NCBI GenBank assembly: GCA_965219125.1
Contig: CBDCMO010000002.1
Coordinates: 124,001-188,000 of the forward strand
Origin: JBBSOK01 sp965219125
Lineage (GTDB): Bacteria > Bacteroidota > Bacteroidia > Flavobacteriales > Flavobacteriaceae
Length of the DNA stretch: 64,000 nucleotides
Reading direction: 5' to 3'
Part shown: positions 18,981 to 27,672 of the stretch, in pieces
Position numbering within the stretch: the stretch's first letter is position 1
Layout of the letters: every line of letters begins with the position of its first letter
Program-made: the position numbers and the translations under genes
Notes under the pieces: generated by a model
Database searches by the model: none
Told to the model about the DNA's origin: nothing
What the model saw: the letters and a program-made list of their open reading frames with translations, nothing else

Positions 18981-19959
18981 CTATGCTTGTCATTGAATTT
19001 TCGTAATAATTTTCATTATTTGCCTCAGCTTCGAAACCATCTTTCGCCCTGCTTCCTACAGCCGCCAAAATAGCCGATTTAATATTCTCTTCAGAATTTT
19101 CTGAACGAAGAATTTCCCTAATATTTCTATTTACGCTTGCGTACAAACACGTAATAACATCTCCCGTTGCGGTAATTCTTAAACGGTTACACGTGCCACA
19201 AAAATTTCTGGTGAACGATGGAATAATTCCAAAACTTCCCATAAAACCTTCAATTTTATAATTTACAGATGTTGAAGTTTTTTCTGAAGGAATTTTCGTA
19301 ATATCTTTATATTCTTCCGCGATGTGATCGTAAATTACTTTATGATTCCATTTAATAGTATCGAAGTTTTTGCTTCCGCCATTAAAAGGCATTTCTTCCA
19401 AAAACCGAACTGAAACGGGATAATGCTTGGTAAGCTGTTCCAAAATTGGAATGATATCCTGCGTATTTTGATTGTTAAGTGCAATAAAATTTACCTTAAC
19501 ATTAAAATCTTCGTGTATTAATGTAATAAGATTATTATAAACCGTTTCAAATTGATTTCTTCGGGTAATTCTATTAAACGTTTCTTCAGAAATAGAATCT
19601 AAACTTACATTTATATTTTTAATTCCCAATTCTTTAAGTTCAGGAATATGTTTGCCAATAAGCGTCGCATTTGTGGTAATGCTAATATCTTCCAATTTTG
19701 GTAATGCTGCCAACTTTCGTAACAAAATCATTAAATCTTTGCGAACAAAAGGTTCGCCGCCTGTAATTCTAATCTTCGTTATACCTTGATTTACCAAAGT
19801 TTTGCTTAATGTAAATAGTTCATCAACAGTAAGTAGCGTACTTTTTTTAGCAAAATTAATCCCATTTTCAGGCATACAGTAATTACAGCGCAAATTGCAC
19901 CTATCTGTAACTGCCAATCGCAGGTAATTAATTTCTCGTTGATGGTTATCTTTCAGCAT
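18973..19959 (-). CDS. moaA: GTP 3',8-cyclase MoaA
   Basis: Radical-SAM enzyme of the first molybdopterin step, 328 residues. The N-terminal [4Fe-4S]-SAM cluster motif CNLRCNYC uses C21, C25 and C28; the C-terminal substrate cluster uses C254, C257 and C271. The TGGEPFVRKD motif and the GSRAKDGFEAEA tail are typical; the protein ends in Gly-Gly, as MoaA does, needed for activity in E. coli. Transcribed 32 bases after moaE. Confidence 0.97.
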   Translation of the reverse strand: MLKDNHQREINYLRLAVTDRCNLRCNYCMPENGINFAKKSTLLTVDELFTLSKTLVNQGITKIRITGGEPFVRKDLMILLRKLAALPKLEDISITTNATLIGKHIPELKELGIKNINVSLDSISEETFNRITRRNQFETVYNNLITLIHEDFNVKVNFIALNNQNTQDIIPILEQLTKHYPVSVRFLEEMPFNGGSKNFDTIKWNHKVIYDHIAEEYKDITKIPSEKTSTSVNYKIEGFMGSFGIIPSFTRNFCGTCNRLRITATGDVITCLYASVNRNIREILRSENSEENIKSAILAAVGSRAKDGFEAEANNENYYENSMTSIGG

Positions 19960-19991
19960 ATATCTGTCAATTTGTTTATTTTTTTAATTAT

Positions 19992-20411
19992 TTAAGGGTG
20001 TGGCGTGACCCAAACTTCATCGCTGCCTTCAAAATATTCTTTTTTCCAAATGGGCACTTTTTCTTTCAACGTGTCTATTAAAAATCGGCATGCTTCAAAA
20101 CAATCGTCACGATGTGCAGAAGATGCGCCGACTAGAACAACAGGATCTTTAACCTTTTTATCGCCAATGGCATGTTGCATTATAAGTCGGTTCAATTTCC
20201 ATTTCCTATTGGCTTCATTAGCAATTTTCGCCATTTCTTTCATAGCCATTTTCTCGTATGCTTCAAAAAAAAGTGAATTGACCTTTTTATTTTTGGTATT
20301 ATCCCTAACGCTACCAATAAAAACACAAATACCACCGCTCTCTGGGTGGCTAAGAGATTTATAGATGATTGATGGATCAATCGAATCGATAATTTCTATT
20401 GTATTTTTCAT
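19992..20411 (-). CDS. moaE: Molybdopterin synthase catalytic subunit MoaE
   Basis: Large subunit of molybdopterin synthase, 139 residues from the ATG at 20411. A GTG at 20423 in the same frame lies inside moaD and is less likely, because a clear GGAGG sits five bases before the 20411 ATG. Conserved segments: GSVRDNTK near residue 35, FEAYEKMA, VGASSAHRDDCFEACRFLID and the catalytic VPIWKKE near 125-131. The ribosome binding site is made from the last two glycine codons of moaD, tying the two subunits together. Confidence 0.96.
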   Translation of the reverse strand: MKNTIEIIDSIDPSIIYKSLSHPESGGICVFIGSVRDNTKNKKVNSLFFEAYEKMAMKEMAKIANEANRKWKLNRLIMQHAIGDKKVKDPVVLVGASSAHRDDCFEACRFLIDTLKEKVPIWKKEYFEGSDEVWVTPHP

Positions 20412-20412
20412 A

Positions 20413-20652
20413 TTAACCTCCACTTACGGGTGGAATTATGGCAATCTCGTTTTTATTCGAAATTTGTGTTTGATCCTCAGCATATTCTTCATCAACTGCA
20501 ACGGCAAGGGAAGAAATTTTGGCAAATTCGGGAAATTTTAGAACGAGCGCTTTTTTAAGCTCGGCAACGTTTTTTGATTTATCAAAAACAGGATCCTCTA
20601 TCGTTTTGCTTCCAACTATGTCTTTTGCTATTCCGTAAAGCGAAATTTTCAT
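20413..20652 (-). CDS. moaD: Molybdopterin synthase sulfur carrier subunit MoaD
   Basis: A 79-residue ubiquitin-fold sulfur carrier ending in PPVSGG; the terminal Gly-Gly becomes thiocarboxylated and donates sulfur in molybdopterin synthase. It is activated by the MoeB-like protein of the same operon. First gene of the eleven-gene minus-strand operon and divergent from xdhC (176-base gap). Its stop codon is one base from the moaE start. Confidence 0.95.
   Translation of the reverse strand: MKISLYGIAKDIVGSKTIEDPVFDKSKNVAELKKALVLKFPEFAKISSLAVAVDEEYAEDQTQISNKNEIAIIPPVSGG
20417..20421 (-). promoter_or_regulatory. Shine-Dalgarno of moaE built from the MoaD Gly-Gly codons
   Basis: The codons GGA GGT for the essential C-terminal glycines of MoaD read as GGAGG five bases before the moaE ATG. 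Strong Shine-Dalgarno sites are uncommon in Bacteroidota, so this one decides the moaE start. Confidence 0.75.
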
Positions 20653-20787
20653 TTTTTATTGTAAATTTAGTGACAAACTGCCTATAAAACGGCAAAAATA
20701 GATACTATATTTTGAACTTAAAGATTTATTAATTTTGAATCAATTAGCTATAAAAACACGTATTTTGCTTTTCAAAATTTCGAAATA

Positions 20788-20817
20788 TTGCAACCTTAAT
20801 TATGAAATTTACCTTTG
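20788..20817 (+). promoter_or_regulatory. Bacteroidota-type promoter for xdhC
   Basis: TTG at 20788-20790 (-33) and TACCTTTG at 20810-20817 (-7, consensus TAnnTTTG) are 19 bases apart, the usual spacing for the Bacteroidota housekeeping sigma factor. The ATG at 20829 follows within about six bases of the expected start, so the mRNA would be nearly leaderless. Confidence 0.65.
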
Positions 20818-20828
20818 TATAAAGCTGT

Positions 20829-21848
20829 ATGACGCACGAATTGAAGAACATATTTGAACACGTTATAATAAACCAAAATGCAAATAAAAAAAGCGTTTTA
20901 GCAACCGTAGTTGCCCTTAAAGGTTCTTCTTACAGAAAACCTGGCGTGCGTATGCTTATTTCTGAAGACTGTAAAATAACAGGTGCAGTAAGCGGAGGTT
21001 GCGTTGAAAAGGCAATAGCTGTAGAAGCAAAATCTGTCTTAAAATCGGGAAAGGCGAGAATGATGACGTACGATGGCAGATATCGTTTGGGCTGTGAGGG
21101 CATTCTCTATATTTTGTTGGAAATTATTGAAATTTCTGAAGAATTTAAAACACTTTTTTTTAAACAAGTTGAAGATAGAAAATCCTTTGTTATAACTTCC
21201 ATTTTTTCTAAAGAAGATGGTGAAAGTGAAGGGTTAATGTCGATTTTGGACTTTGGTAAAGATTTGCTTTTTTCAATGAAATCAATTCCATTTAAAGCAA
21301 AAGAAATGGAAAATTTAAACACGTTTGAGCAAGCTTTGCAACCAATTACAAAACTTATTTTGTTTGGTGCAGAACACGATGCTGTTAAATTATGTGTTGC
21401 CGCGGCGTTGTTAGGTTGGGACGTAATTGTAATCGTTTCGCCAAAAGATCCAAAGACTAAATATAATTTTCCCGGAAGTAAAGAAGTGCTTGCAATAAAT
21501 ATAGAAGCTGCATGCAAATTAAAAATAGATAGTCAGACTGCGGTGATAATAATGACGCATAATTACGCACGAGATTTACATTTTTTACATTCTATAAAGG
21601 AAAAAAAACCATTTTATATAGGTCTTTTAGGCGCAACTTTAAGGCGCGAAAAGTTATATAACGAATTCTTAGAAACGGAAACCGATATTGAAATTGACTT
21701 TTTTGAAAGACTTTATGGTCCCGCAGGCATTGATATTGGAGCGATAACGCCCGAAGAAATCTCGATTTCAATTCTTTCTGAAATTTTGGCAGTAAAACGT
21801 GGCAAAAAAATTCCGTCGTTACGTGAACAAATGGGAAACATTCATTAA
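20829..21848 (+). CDS. XdhC family protein (molybdenum cofactor insertion factor)
   Basis: A 339-residue member of the XdhC/CoxI/PaoD family. The N-terminal XdhC/CoxI domain (about residues 10-80, with the VSGGCVE motif at about 58-64) is followed by the C-terminal Rossmann-like domain with an FGAEHDAV nucleotide-binding turn near 178-185 and the YIGLLGATLRREKL segment. Such proteins bind Moco, promote sulfuration and load it into xanthine-oxidase-type enzymes; PaoD does this for PaoABC. Here the obvious client is the PaoABC-like enzyme on the other side of the operon. Followed seven bases later by mocA. Confidence 0.9.
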   Translation: MTHELKNIFEHVIINQNANKKSVLATVVALKGSSYRKPGVRMLISEDCKITGAVSGGCVEKAIAVEAKSVLKSGKARMMTYDGRYRLGCEGILYILLEIIEISEEFKTLFFKQVEDRKSFVITSIFSKEDGESEGLMSILDFGKDLLFSMKSIPFKAKEMENLNTFEQALQPITKLILFGAEHDAVKLCVAAALLGWDVIVIVSPKDPKTKYNFPGSKEVLAINIEAACKLKIDSQTAVIIMTHNYARDLHFLHSIKEKKPFYIGLLGATLRREKLYNEFLETETDIEIDFFERLYGPAGIDIGAITPEEISISILSEILAVKRGKKIPSLREQMGNIH

Positions 21849-21855
21849 AAAGAAT

Positions 21856-22437
21856 ATGTCAAATCATTGCGCAATATTGATTCTTGCCGCTGGAGCTTCC
21901 CGAAGAATGAACGGCATAAAACAAATTTTACCTTTTAATGATACTACATTGTTGGGAAATGCAATTAAGGAAGCCAAAAATTCAAAAGCAAAAAGCATTT
22001 TCTGCATTTTAGGAGCCAACATTGAAAAGATAAAATCAATTGTTTCATTTGAAGAAATTGACATTATTTATAATGAAAATTGGGATGAAGGCATCGGCGT
22101 TTCAATTGCTAAAGGTGTTGCCTTTATAACCGAAAAAGCGCAAGAAATTGACGCTATTTTAATTATTTTGGCAGATCAACCTTATGTAAATTCAAGCTAT
22201 TTAGATGCGCTTATAAAGCAACATCTTCTAAATATAGATAAAATAATAGCAACGGATTATGAAGCTAAAACTGGTGTTCCAGCAATTTTTCCGAAGAATT
22301 ATTTTAGCGAACTTTTAAAATTAAACGGTGATAATGGTGCAAAAGTTATATTGAATAATTTAATAAATGTTGAACTTTGTACTTCAAAAGTAAACACATT
22401 GGATATTGATTATCCTTCAGATATTCCAAAAAATTGA
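21856..22437 (+). CDS. mocA: MocA-like nucleotidyltransferase (molybdenum cofactor cytidylyltransferase)
   Basis: A 193-residue nucleotidyltransferase starting at the ATG at 21856 (MSNHCAIL), seven bases after the xdhC stop; a longer frame to 21799 lies within xdhC. The nucleotide-binding motif LAAGASRRMNGIKQ is at residues 10-23 and the metal site in LADQPYV near 104. MocA adds CMP to molybdopterin for xanthine-oxidase-family enzymes. Pairing with XdhC supports this rather than a second MobA. Specificity for CTP is inferred. Confidence 0.85.
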   Translation: MSNHCAILILAAGASRRMNGIKQILPFNDTTLLGNAIKEAKNSKAKSIFCILGANIEKIKSIVSFEEIDIIYNENWDEGIGVSIAKGVAFITEKAQEIDAILIILADQPYVNSSYLDALIKQHLLNIDKIIATDYEAKTGVPAIFPKNYFSELLKLNGDNGAKVILNNLINVELCTSKVNTLDIDYPSDIPKN

Positions 22438-22550
22438 TCTACCGTGACTACTTTTATGCATCAGTTTGAAAGCTTAAATTTTAAAATATTGAATTGGTTT
22501 TGATATATTTTAAAAGTTCATTTTGTAAAGCATTGAAAGTAAAAGAAACA

Positions 22551-23384
22551 ATGATAAAGGAAATACAGATAATTAAGAATAAATTACAAGAATTTAAGAA
22601 TTTAAAAGACGTTGTCGCTATTGAAGAACCACTTGAAATTCAATTGGAAATTGGAAAAAAAGGCGAGCGGAAAACACAATCGCTTTCTGTAACAATGAGA
22701 ACGCCTGGAAATGATGAAGAACTCGCCATTGGTTTTTTGTTTACAGAAGCGCTAATCAATTCCCGCGAAAATCTTTCGGAAATGCCCAGTCTTGTTCCAG
22801 TAGAAAATAAAATAATTATTCGTTTAAACGAAAATTTTGATGCAAATCTTGATAAGGTAAAACGTAATTTTTACACAACCAGCAGTTGTGGCGTTTGTGG
22901 GAAGAAAAGCATTGAGGCAATTCATCAAGTTTGCAATATAGTTCCAGAAAAAAGTAAAATCGAGATCGATGTAAACACAATTTCTATGTTGCCGGAAAAA
23001 TTGTTCGAAGTTCAAAAAACCTTTGCAGAAACCGGCGGAATTCACGCGGCAGCTTTTTTCGATTTTAAAGGAAAATTGCAAACATTTCGCGAAGATGTGG
23101 GTCGCCACAACGCTTTGGATAAGTTAATCGGCGCGGCATTATTGGAAAATAAGGAAAAAACGATACAATTAACCAATTCAATTTTATTATTGAGCGGCAG
23201 AGCAAGTTTTGAGCTTATTCAAAAAGCTGCGATGGCAGGCATAAAAGTAGTTTGCGCAATCGGCGCGCCAAGCAGCCTCGCTGTAGAAACTGCCAAATCT
23301 TTTGATATGACGCTCGTTGGTTTCTTAAAAAATACTTCCTGCAATATTTATTGCGGCGAAAAACGAATAAAAATTACAGCATGA
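22551..23384 (+). CDS. fdhD: Formate dehydrogenase accessory sulfurtransferase FdhD
   Basis: FdhD passes sulfur from a cysteine desulfurase to the bis-MGD cofactor of formate dehydrogenases. The ATG at 22551 (MIKEIQII) gives 277 residues; a TTG 57 bases upstream is possible but unlikely. Conserved segments: RTPGNDEELAIGFL near 50-63, the SSCGVCG loop with C113 and C116, GGIHAAAF, the FREDVGRHNALDK strip and LSGRASFEL. Its stop overlaps the next small gene as ATGA. The natural client is the FdhF/YdeP-like enzyme two genes on. Confidence 0.95.
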   Translation: MIKEIQIIKNKLQEFKNLKDVVAIEEPLEIQLEIGKKGERKTQSLSVTMRTPGNDEELAIGFLFTEALINSRENLSEMPSLVPVENKIIIRLNENFDANLDKVKRNFYTTSSCGVCGKKSIEAIHQVCNIVPEKSKIEIDVNTISMLPEKLFEVQKTFAETGGIHAAAFFDFKGKLQTFREDVGRHNALDKLIGAALLENKEKTIQLTNSILLLSGRASFELIQKAAMAGIKVVCAIGAPSSLAVETAKSFDMTLVGFLKNTSCNIYCGEKRIKITA

Positions 23385-23752
23385 AAATACGCATAAAAGA
23401 TAACAGCATCCGCCTAAGACTCACAAAAACTGACGTTGATGATCTTCGGAATAAAAAAAGTATAGATTCTAAAACGGTAATTTCATTTTCCGAAATTTTT
23501 CAATATCGTTTAGAAGTTTCTTCGGAAGTAAAAAATATTTCGGGACAATTCAAAAATGGAAAGATTACAGTTTCAATTTCTTCAAAAATGGCTGAAATTC
23601 TTACCGAAACCAACGAAATTACGGTAAAAGGCGAACAAGAAAATGGCGAGAAAGAAAAATTGTTTCTTTTAATAGAAAAGGATTTGCAATGCCTAGATGA
23701 AACGGTAGAAGACCAATCTGATATGTACGAAAATCCGAATTCTGTTTGTTAA
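23381..23752 (+). CDS. Small conserved protein between fdhD and the FdhF-like gene (DUF7009-like)
   Basis: A 123-residue cytoplasmic protein starting at the ATG at 23381, overlapping fdhD by four bases. It begins with MKIRIKDNSIRLRLTKTDVD and has alternating beta-type segments and an acidic C-terminal tail ending in a cysteine. No catalytic motif or membrane segment is visible. I recall similar small proteins next to molybdoenzyme genes in Bacteroidota (DUF7009), but cannot verify the family here. Coupling to fdhD suggests an accessory role in making the oxidoreductase; function unknown. Confidence 0.75.
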   Translation: MKIRIKDNSIRLRLTKTDVDDLRNKKSIDSKTVISFSEIFQYRLEVSSEVKNISGQFKNGKITVSISSKMAEILTETNEITVKGEQENGEKEKLFLLIEKDLQCLDETVEDQSDMYENPNSVC

Positions 23753-23818
23753 TTGGATAAACTTTAAAACTTCCTTCAAAATTAAAAGTGTAATTTTAAG
23801 AAAAAAAAATCTTCAACC

Positions 23819-26140
23819 GTGTCCAAGAAAACGTCGCATTCTCCAGATCCCGAAAATCCTGAAAAATTCAAGAAAATAAAGATTATAAAACCATATTTAA
23901 CCGCCGCCGGACCTAAGGCTGTGTTAGAATCTGTAAAACATATTTTGGAAGAAATGAACGTTTCCAGAGGTTTTATTGCGCTTCAAAAACTTAATCAGGT
24001 TGATGGTTACGATTGTCCCGGTTGCGCGTGGCCAGATCCAGACGATCACAGAAGCAAAATAGCCGAATATTGCGAAAACGGTGCAAAAGCAGTGGCAGAA
24101 GAAGCAACCACAAAAACATTGCTACCAGATTTCTTTGAAAACCACACCCTTACCAAAATGGCAGAGTGGGACGATTATAAAATAGGGAAACAGGGCAGGA
24201 TTGCGCAACCTATGTACCGCCCAAAAGACAGCCCGTACTACGTATCGCTTTCTTGGGAGGATGCTTTTTTAAAGATATCGGAACATCTCCACGCCTTAAA
24301 TTCACCAGATGAAGCTATATTTTACACCAGTGGAAGAACAAGCAACGAGGCGGCATTTTTATATCAACTTTTTGCCCGTGCTTATGGCACCAACAATATG
24401 CCAGATTGCAGCAATATGTGCCACGAAAGTAGCGGTATAGCATTGGATGAAACCTTGGGAATCGGGAAAGGCTCGGTTAAATTGGAAGACTTTTACAATA
24501 CCGAAGTCATTATGATTTTGGGTCAAAATCCCGGCACAAACCATCCCAGAATGTTGAGCGCCCTAAAAAAAGCTCATGAAAACGGCGCGTACATTGTTGC
24601 TATAAATCCGTTGCCGGAAACGGGCCTTTCAGAATTTGCAGACCCGCAGTCGGTTTCGGGTATGTTGGGCATTGGCACGACCATTTCCAATCTTCATCTT
24701 CCTGTAAAAATAAACGGCGATCAGCCACTTTTTAAGGCAATCAACAAATTGTTGATTGAAGAAGAATATAAAAATTCGGGAACTGTTTTAGATAGTGAAT
24801 TTATAAAAAATGAAACGCACGGTTTCGAGGATTATAAAGAACATCTTTCAAAACAAAACCTTGAAAAACTTTCAGAAGAATGTGGCATTCCTTTAAATCA
24901 AATTAGAGATCTGGTTGAAAAAATAAAACATTCAAAAAAGTTTATTACATGTTGGGCAATGGGCCTTACGCAGCACAAAAATTCCGTAGATACCATTAAG
25001 GAAGTTGTAAATTTATTGTTGCTGAAGGGAAGTATTGGCAAGCCTGGCGCTGGAAGCTGCCCCGTACGTGGACATAGTAATGTGCAGGGCGACAGGACGA
25101 TGGGCATTTACGAAAAACCTTGGGACTGGTTGCTGGAAAATATAGAGAAAAACTTCAATTTTACACCGCCAAAAGAATATGGTTATGATGTTGTAGATTC
25201 TATTGAAGCCATGCACAAAGGCGATGCAAAGATCTTCTTTGGCATGGGCGGTAATTTTTTAAGCGCCACACCAGATACACTTTATACTGCAGAAGCCTTG
25301 CAGCAATGCAGCCTTACAGTCCAAGTAAGTACAAAATTAAACCGAAGCCATTTGGTTACGGGTAAAGAAGCAATAATTCTGCCGGTTTTGGGAAGGAGCG
25401 ATAAGGATATCCAAAATGGGGAAGCCCAATTTGTAACCTGCGAAAACTCTATGGGCGTCATTCAAAAAAGTCAAGGTGTTTTGGATCCGGTGAGTGAAAA
25501 TCTTATGAGCGAGCCGGAATTGATCTGTAACCTGGCAATGACGGTTTTGGCAGAAAACGAAAAACTTCCGTGGAACGATTTTAAAAATAATTACGATTTG
25601 ATTCGGGATGTAATCGAGAAAACCATTCCGGGTTTTGAAGATTACAATAAAAGGGTTCGGGATTTTGGCGGATTTTATTTGCCCAATTCCGCAAGGGAAG
25701 GAAATTTTCCTACGGAAACTTCAAAAGCAAATTTTACGGTTTCTGAAACCAGTTCAATTCAATTAAAAGAAAATGAACTTCTAATGATGACCATTCGTAG
25801 CCACGACCAATACAACACTACCATTTACGGTTTGAATGATAGATATAGGGGAATCAAAAATGAACGCCGCGTTATTTTTATGAATGCCGCAGATATGAAA
25901 GCCCGAAACCTAAAACAATTGGATGTGGTCGATCTTTATAATTTCAGCGATGGAAAAGAACGCGTTGCAAAACGGTTTTATGTAATTGAATATGACATCC
26001 CGAAAACCTGCGTGGCCACCTATTTTCCCGAAACCAATGTGTTGGTACCCATAAAATCTGTTGCCAAACAAAGCAATACGCCAACCAGTAAATCTGTTGT
26101 TATCGAAGTTAAAAAGCACACGGTTGCAGAAATGGCGTAA
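23819..26140 (+). CDS. FdhF/YdeP family molybdopterin oxidoreductase
   Basis: A 773-residue molybdopterin oxidoreductase with a GTG start. Instead of the four-cysteine [4Fe-4S] motif of true formate dehydrogenases, the N-terminus has DGYDCPGCAWPDPDDH (about residues 62-77), the hallmark of the YdeP branch. Molybdopterin domains follow, with YTSGRTSNEA near 172, MCHESSG near 200 as the likely molybdenum-ligand region (cysteine), GQNPGTNHPR and GRSDKDIQNGEAQ; the last 140 residues are the dinucleotide-binding domain. In E. coli YdeP is linked to acid resistance and its reaction is unknown, so formate oxidation should not be assumed. Ends 28 bases from the convergent araC gene. Confidence 0.9.
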   Translation: MSKKTSHSPDPENPEKFKKIKIIKPYLTAAGPKAVLESVKHILEEMNVSRGFIALQKLNQVDGYDCPGCAWPDPDDHRSKIAEYCENGAKAVAEEATTKTLLPDFFENHTLTKMAEWDDYKIGKQGRIAQPMYRPKDSPYYVSLSWEDAFLKISEHLHALNSPDEAIFYTSGRTSNEAAFLYQLFARAYGTNNMPDCSNMCHESSGIALDETLGIGKGSVKLEDFYNTEVIMILGQNPGTNHPRMLSALKKAHENGAYIVAINPLPETGLSEFADPQSVSGMLGIGTTISNLHLPVKINGDQPLFKAINKLLIEEEYKNSGTVLDSEFIKNETHGFEDYKEHLSKQNLEKLSEECGIPLNQIRDLVEKIKHSKKFITCWAMGLTQHKNSVDTIKEVVNLLLLKGSIGKPGAGSCPVRGHSNVQGDRTMGIYEKPWDWLLENIEKNFNFTPPKEYGYDVVDSIEAMHKGDAKIFFGMGGNFLSATPDTLYTAEALQQCSLTVQVSTKLNRSHLVTGKEAIILPVLGRSDKDIQNGEAQFVTCENSMGVIQKSQGVLDPVSENLMSEPELICNLAMTVLAENEKLPWNDFKNNYDLIRDVIEKTIPGFEDYNKRVRDFGGFYLPNSAREGNFPTETSKANFTVSETSSIQLKENELLMMTIRSHDQYNTTIYGLNDRYRGIKNERRVIFMNAADMKARNLKQLDVVDLYNFSDGKERVAKRFYVIEYDIPKTCVATYFPETNVLVPIKSVAKQSNTPTSKSVVIEVKKHTVAEMA

Positions 26141-26168
26141 CTTTTAAAATTCTGTTTAAATTAAAAAA

Positions 26169-27068
26169 CTACCGCCAGATAGTGGGCGTAGTTCCTTCTA
26201 TACGCTTAAACTGTTTTGAGAAATAGTTTAGATTATTAAAACCACATTGATAGCAAACATCGGTAATGCTTAACAACGGATTTTTTAAAAGTTCCTTTGC
26301 AAGATTTATGCGCTGTTGGAGAACAAATTCAATCGGGCTTATTCCAAAACGCTCTTTAAAATTTCGGTAAAAAAGTGGTTTGCTCATACAAGCGATCTGC
26401 GCCAATTTTTCCACCGTTATCTTTTGCGATAGATGCTGTTTGATAAAGTTGATCACCGCAGCCAAACGGTCGCCCAATTTATTTGAGTTATTTTCGGCCA
26501 GACTTATATTTTGTGTTTGAATAATGCGAAGCAAAAGCACTTTTAAGGAAAGATCTGCCAGCGCATCTTTTGCGGCATTCTCTTCCATGCTTATACTTAT
26601 CAGCTTGTTGACGCTTCCCGCCAATTCCCGGTTGTTCCTAAAATGGTACTGGTTAAAATTAAGCTCCCATAAAAAAGGCGCGTCGGTATTGGGGTAGGTA
26701 GCATTTAAATAATCAATATTTTTATTAACCATGTCCCAATTTAGCGCAAGCGTGGCGCATTGTACGGGATGGGACATATCGGCTTCCGGAAAATCCACTT
26801 TCATGGAAACGCCTTCAGGAATAATAACACTTTCCCCAGGCACAAAATTAAAACGATCGCTACCGTCAATAGACATTGCTTTTTTTCCCAACATCATACT
26901 GGAAACCACAAGCCCTTCATAAGAAAGGAAAACATTTTCACAAGCGTGGTAGGTTTCAAAAATGCTTAACTGGCATTCTTTTAAATTGAAAACACGCTTA
27001 TGTTCCACCAGCGTATCCAATTTTGAAACGTCACTTAAGTTTATGGGAATAATATGGTTTTCCTGCAT
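26169..27068 (-). CDS. AraC family transcriptional regulator
   Basis: A 299-residue regulator. Residues 1-190 resemble the AraC-type N-terminal sensing domain; residues 205-299 are two helix-turn-helix motifs with the family signature DVCYQCGFNNLNYFSKQFKRIEGTTP near the end. Transcribed divergently from the HbpS/formaldehyde dehydrogenase genes, with a shared 192-base region holding direct and inverted repeats that are good operator candidates. It probably controls that pair; inducer unknown. Confidence 0.93.
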   Translation of the reverse strand: MQENHIIPINLSDVSKLDTLVEHKRVFNLKECQLSIFETYHACENVFLSYEGLVVSSMMLGKKAMSIDGSDRFNFVPGESVIIPEGVSMKVDFPEADMSHPVQCATLALNWDMVNKNIDYLNATYPNTDAPFLWELNFNQYHFRNNRELAGSVNKLISISMEENAAKDALADLSLKVLLLRIIQTQNISLAENNSNKLGDRLAAVINFIKQHLSQKITVEKLAQIACMSKPLFYRNFKERFGISPIEFVLQQRINLAKELLKNPLLSITDVCYQCGFNNLNYFSKQFKRIEGTTPTIWR

Positions 27069-27118
27069 TTTCGGGAATTAATTATTTTTTTCTGAAAAAA
27101 TTCAAAATCTAAATTTAC

Positions 27119-27149
27119 GAATATTTCAGAAAATGGAATATTTCAGAAA
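27119..27149. promoter_or_regulatory. 14-bp direct repeat, candidate AraC operator
   Basis: GAATATTTCAGAAA occurs identically at 27119-27132 and 27136-27149 (period 17). A diverged inverted copy, TTTCTGAAAAAATTC, is near 27089-27103. AraC-type regulators usually bind direct repeats of about this period. Confidence 0.6.
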
Positions 27150-27168
27150 TAAATTCTAAAAATAATAT

Positions 27169-27197
27169 ACGATTGTTATTTGGCTTTATACAATCGT
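27169..27197. promoter_or_regulatory. Inverted repeat ACGATTGT/ACAATCGT upstream of the hbpS-like gene
   Basis: Perfect 8-bp arms separated by 13 bases, 64 bases before the start codon at 27261. Could be a second operator or lie over the promoter. Confidence 0.5.
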
Positions 27198-27260
27198 TAC
27201 AGTAAAGCAAGTTTACATTCGTTATTTTTAATGAAATATTAATCTTAAAAACATAAAACT

Positions 27261-27662
27261 ATGAATATTACATTAGAACAAGCACAGAAAGCCGTAAAAG
27301 CAGCTATTAAAAAATCGAAAGAATTAAACGTGAAAATGAATATAACCGTTGTAGATAGCGGTACAAACCTGGTAGCATTTTCAAGGATCGATGGCGCTTG
27401 GTTGGGCTCCATAGATATTTCAATGAAAAAAGCGCGCACGGCTCGATATTTTAATATGAATTCTGGCGAAATAGGAAAACTTTCCCAGCCGGGAGGATCT
27501 TTATTTGGAATCGAACATTCAAATCACGGATTGATTTCTTTCCCAGGTGGTGTATTGATCAAAAATGGAGATGAGGTTATCGGGGCAATCGGTGTTTCTG
27601 GCGATTCTGTAGAAAACGATCATACCGTTGCACAAGCAGGTGCAGATGCGGTTAACAAATAA
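27261..27662 (+). CDS. HbpS/GlcG-like heme-binding family protein
   Basis: A 133-residue cytoplasmic protein of the GlcG/HbpS (DUF336) family, covering nearly the whole domain: [17 protein letters not shown] helix at the N-terminus, [18 protein letters not shown], a [19 protein letters not shown] strip near 95-113 and the terminal DAVNK helix. Relatives are found next to alcohol and aldehyde oxidising enzymes; some bind heme and sense redox state, others have no known activity. It starts ten bases before the formaldehyde dehydrogenase and is co-transcribed with it. Confidence 0.88.
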   Translation: MNITLEQAQKAVKAAIKKSKELNVKMNITVVDSGTNLVAFSRIDGAWLGSIDISMKKARTARYFNMNSGEIGKLSQPGGSLFGIEHSNHGLISFPGGVLIKNGDEVIGAIGVSGDSVENDHTVAQAGADAVNK

Positions 27663-27672
27663 AATTTAGGTT

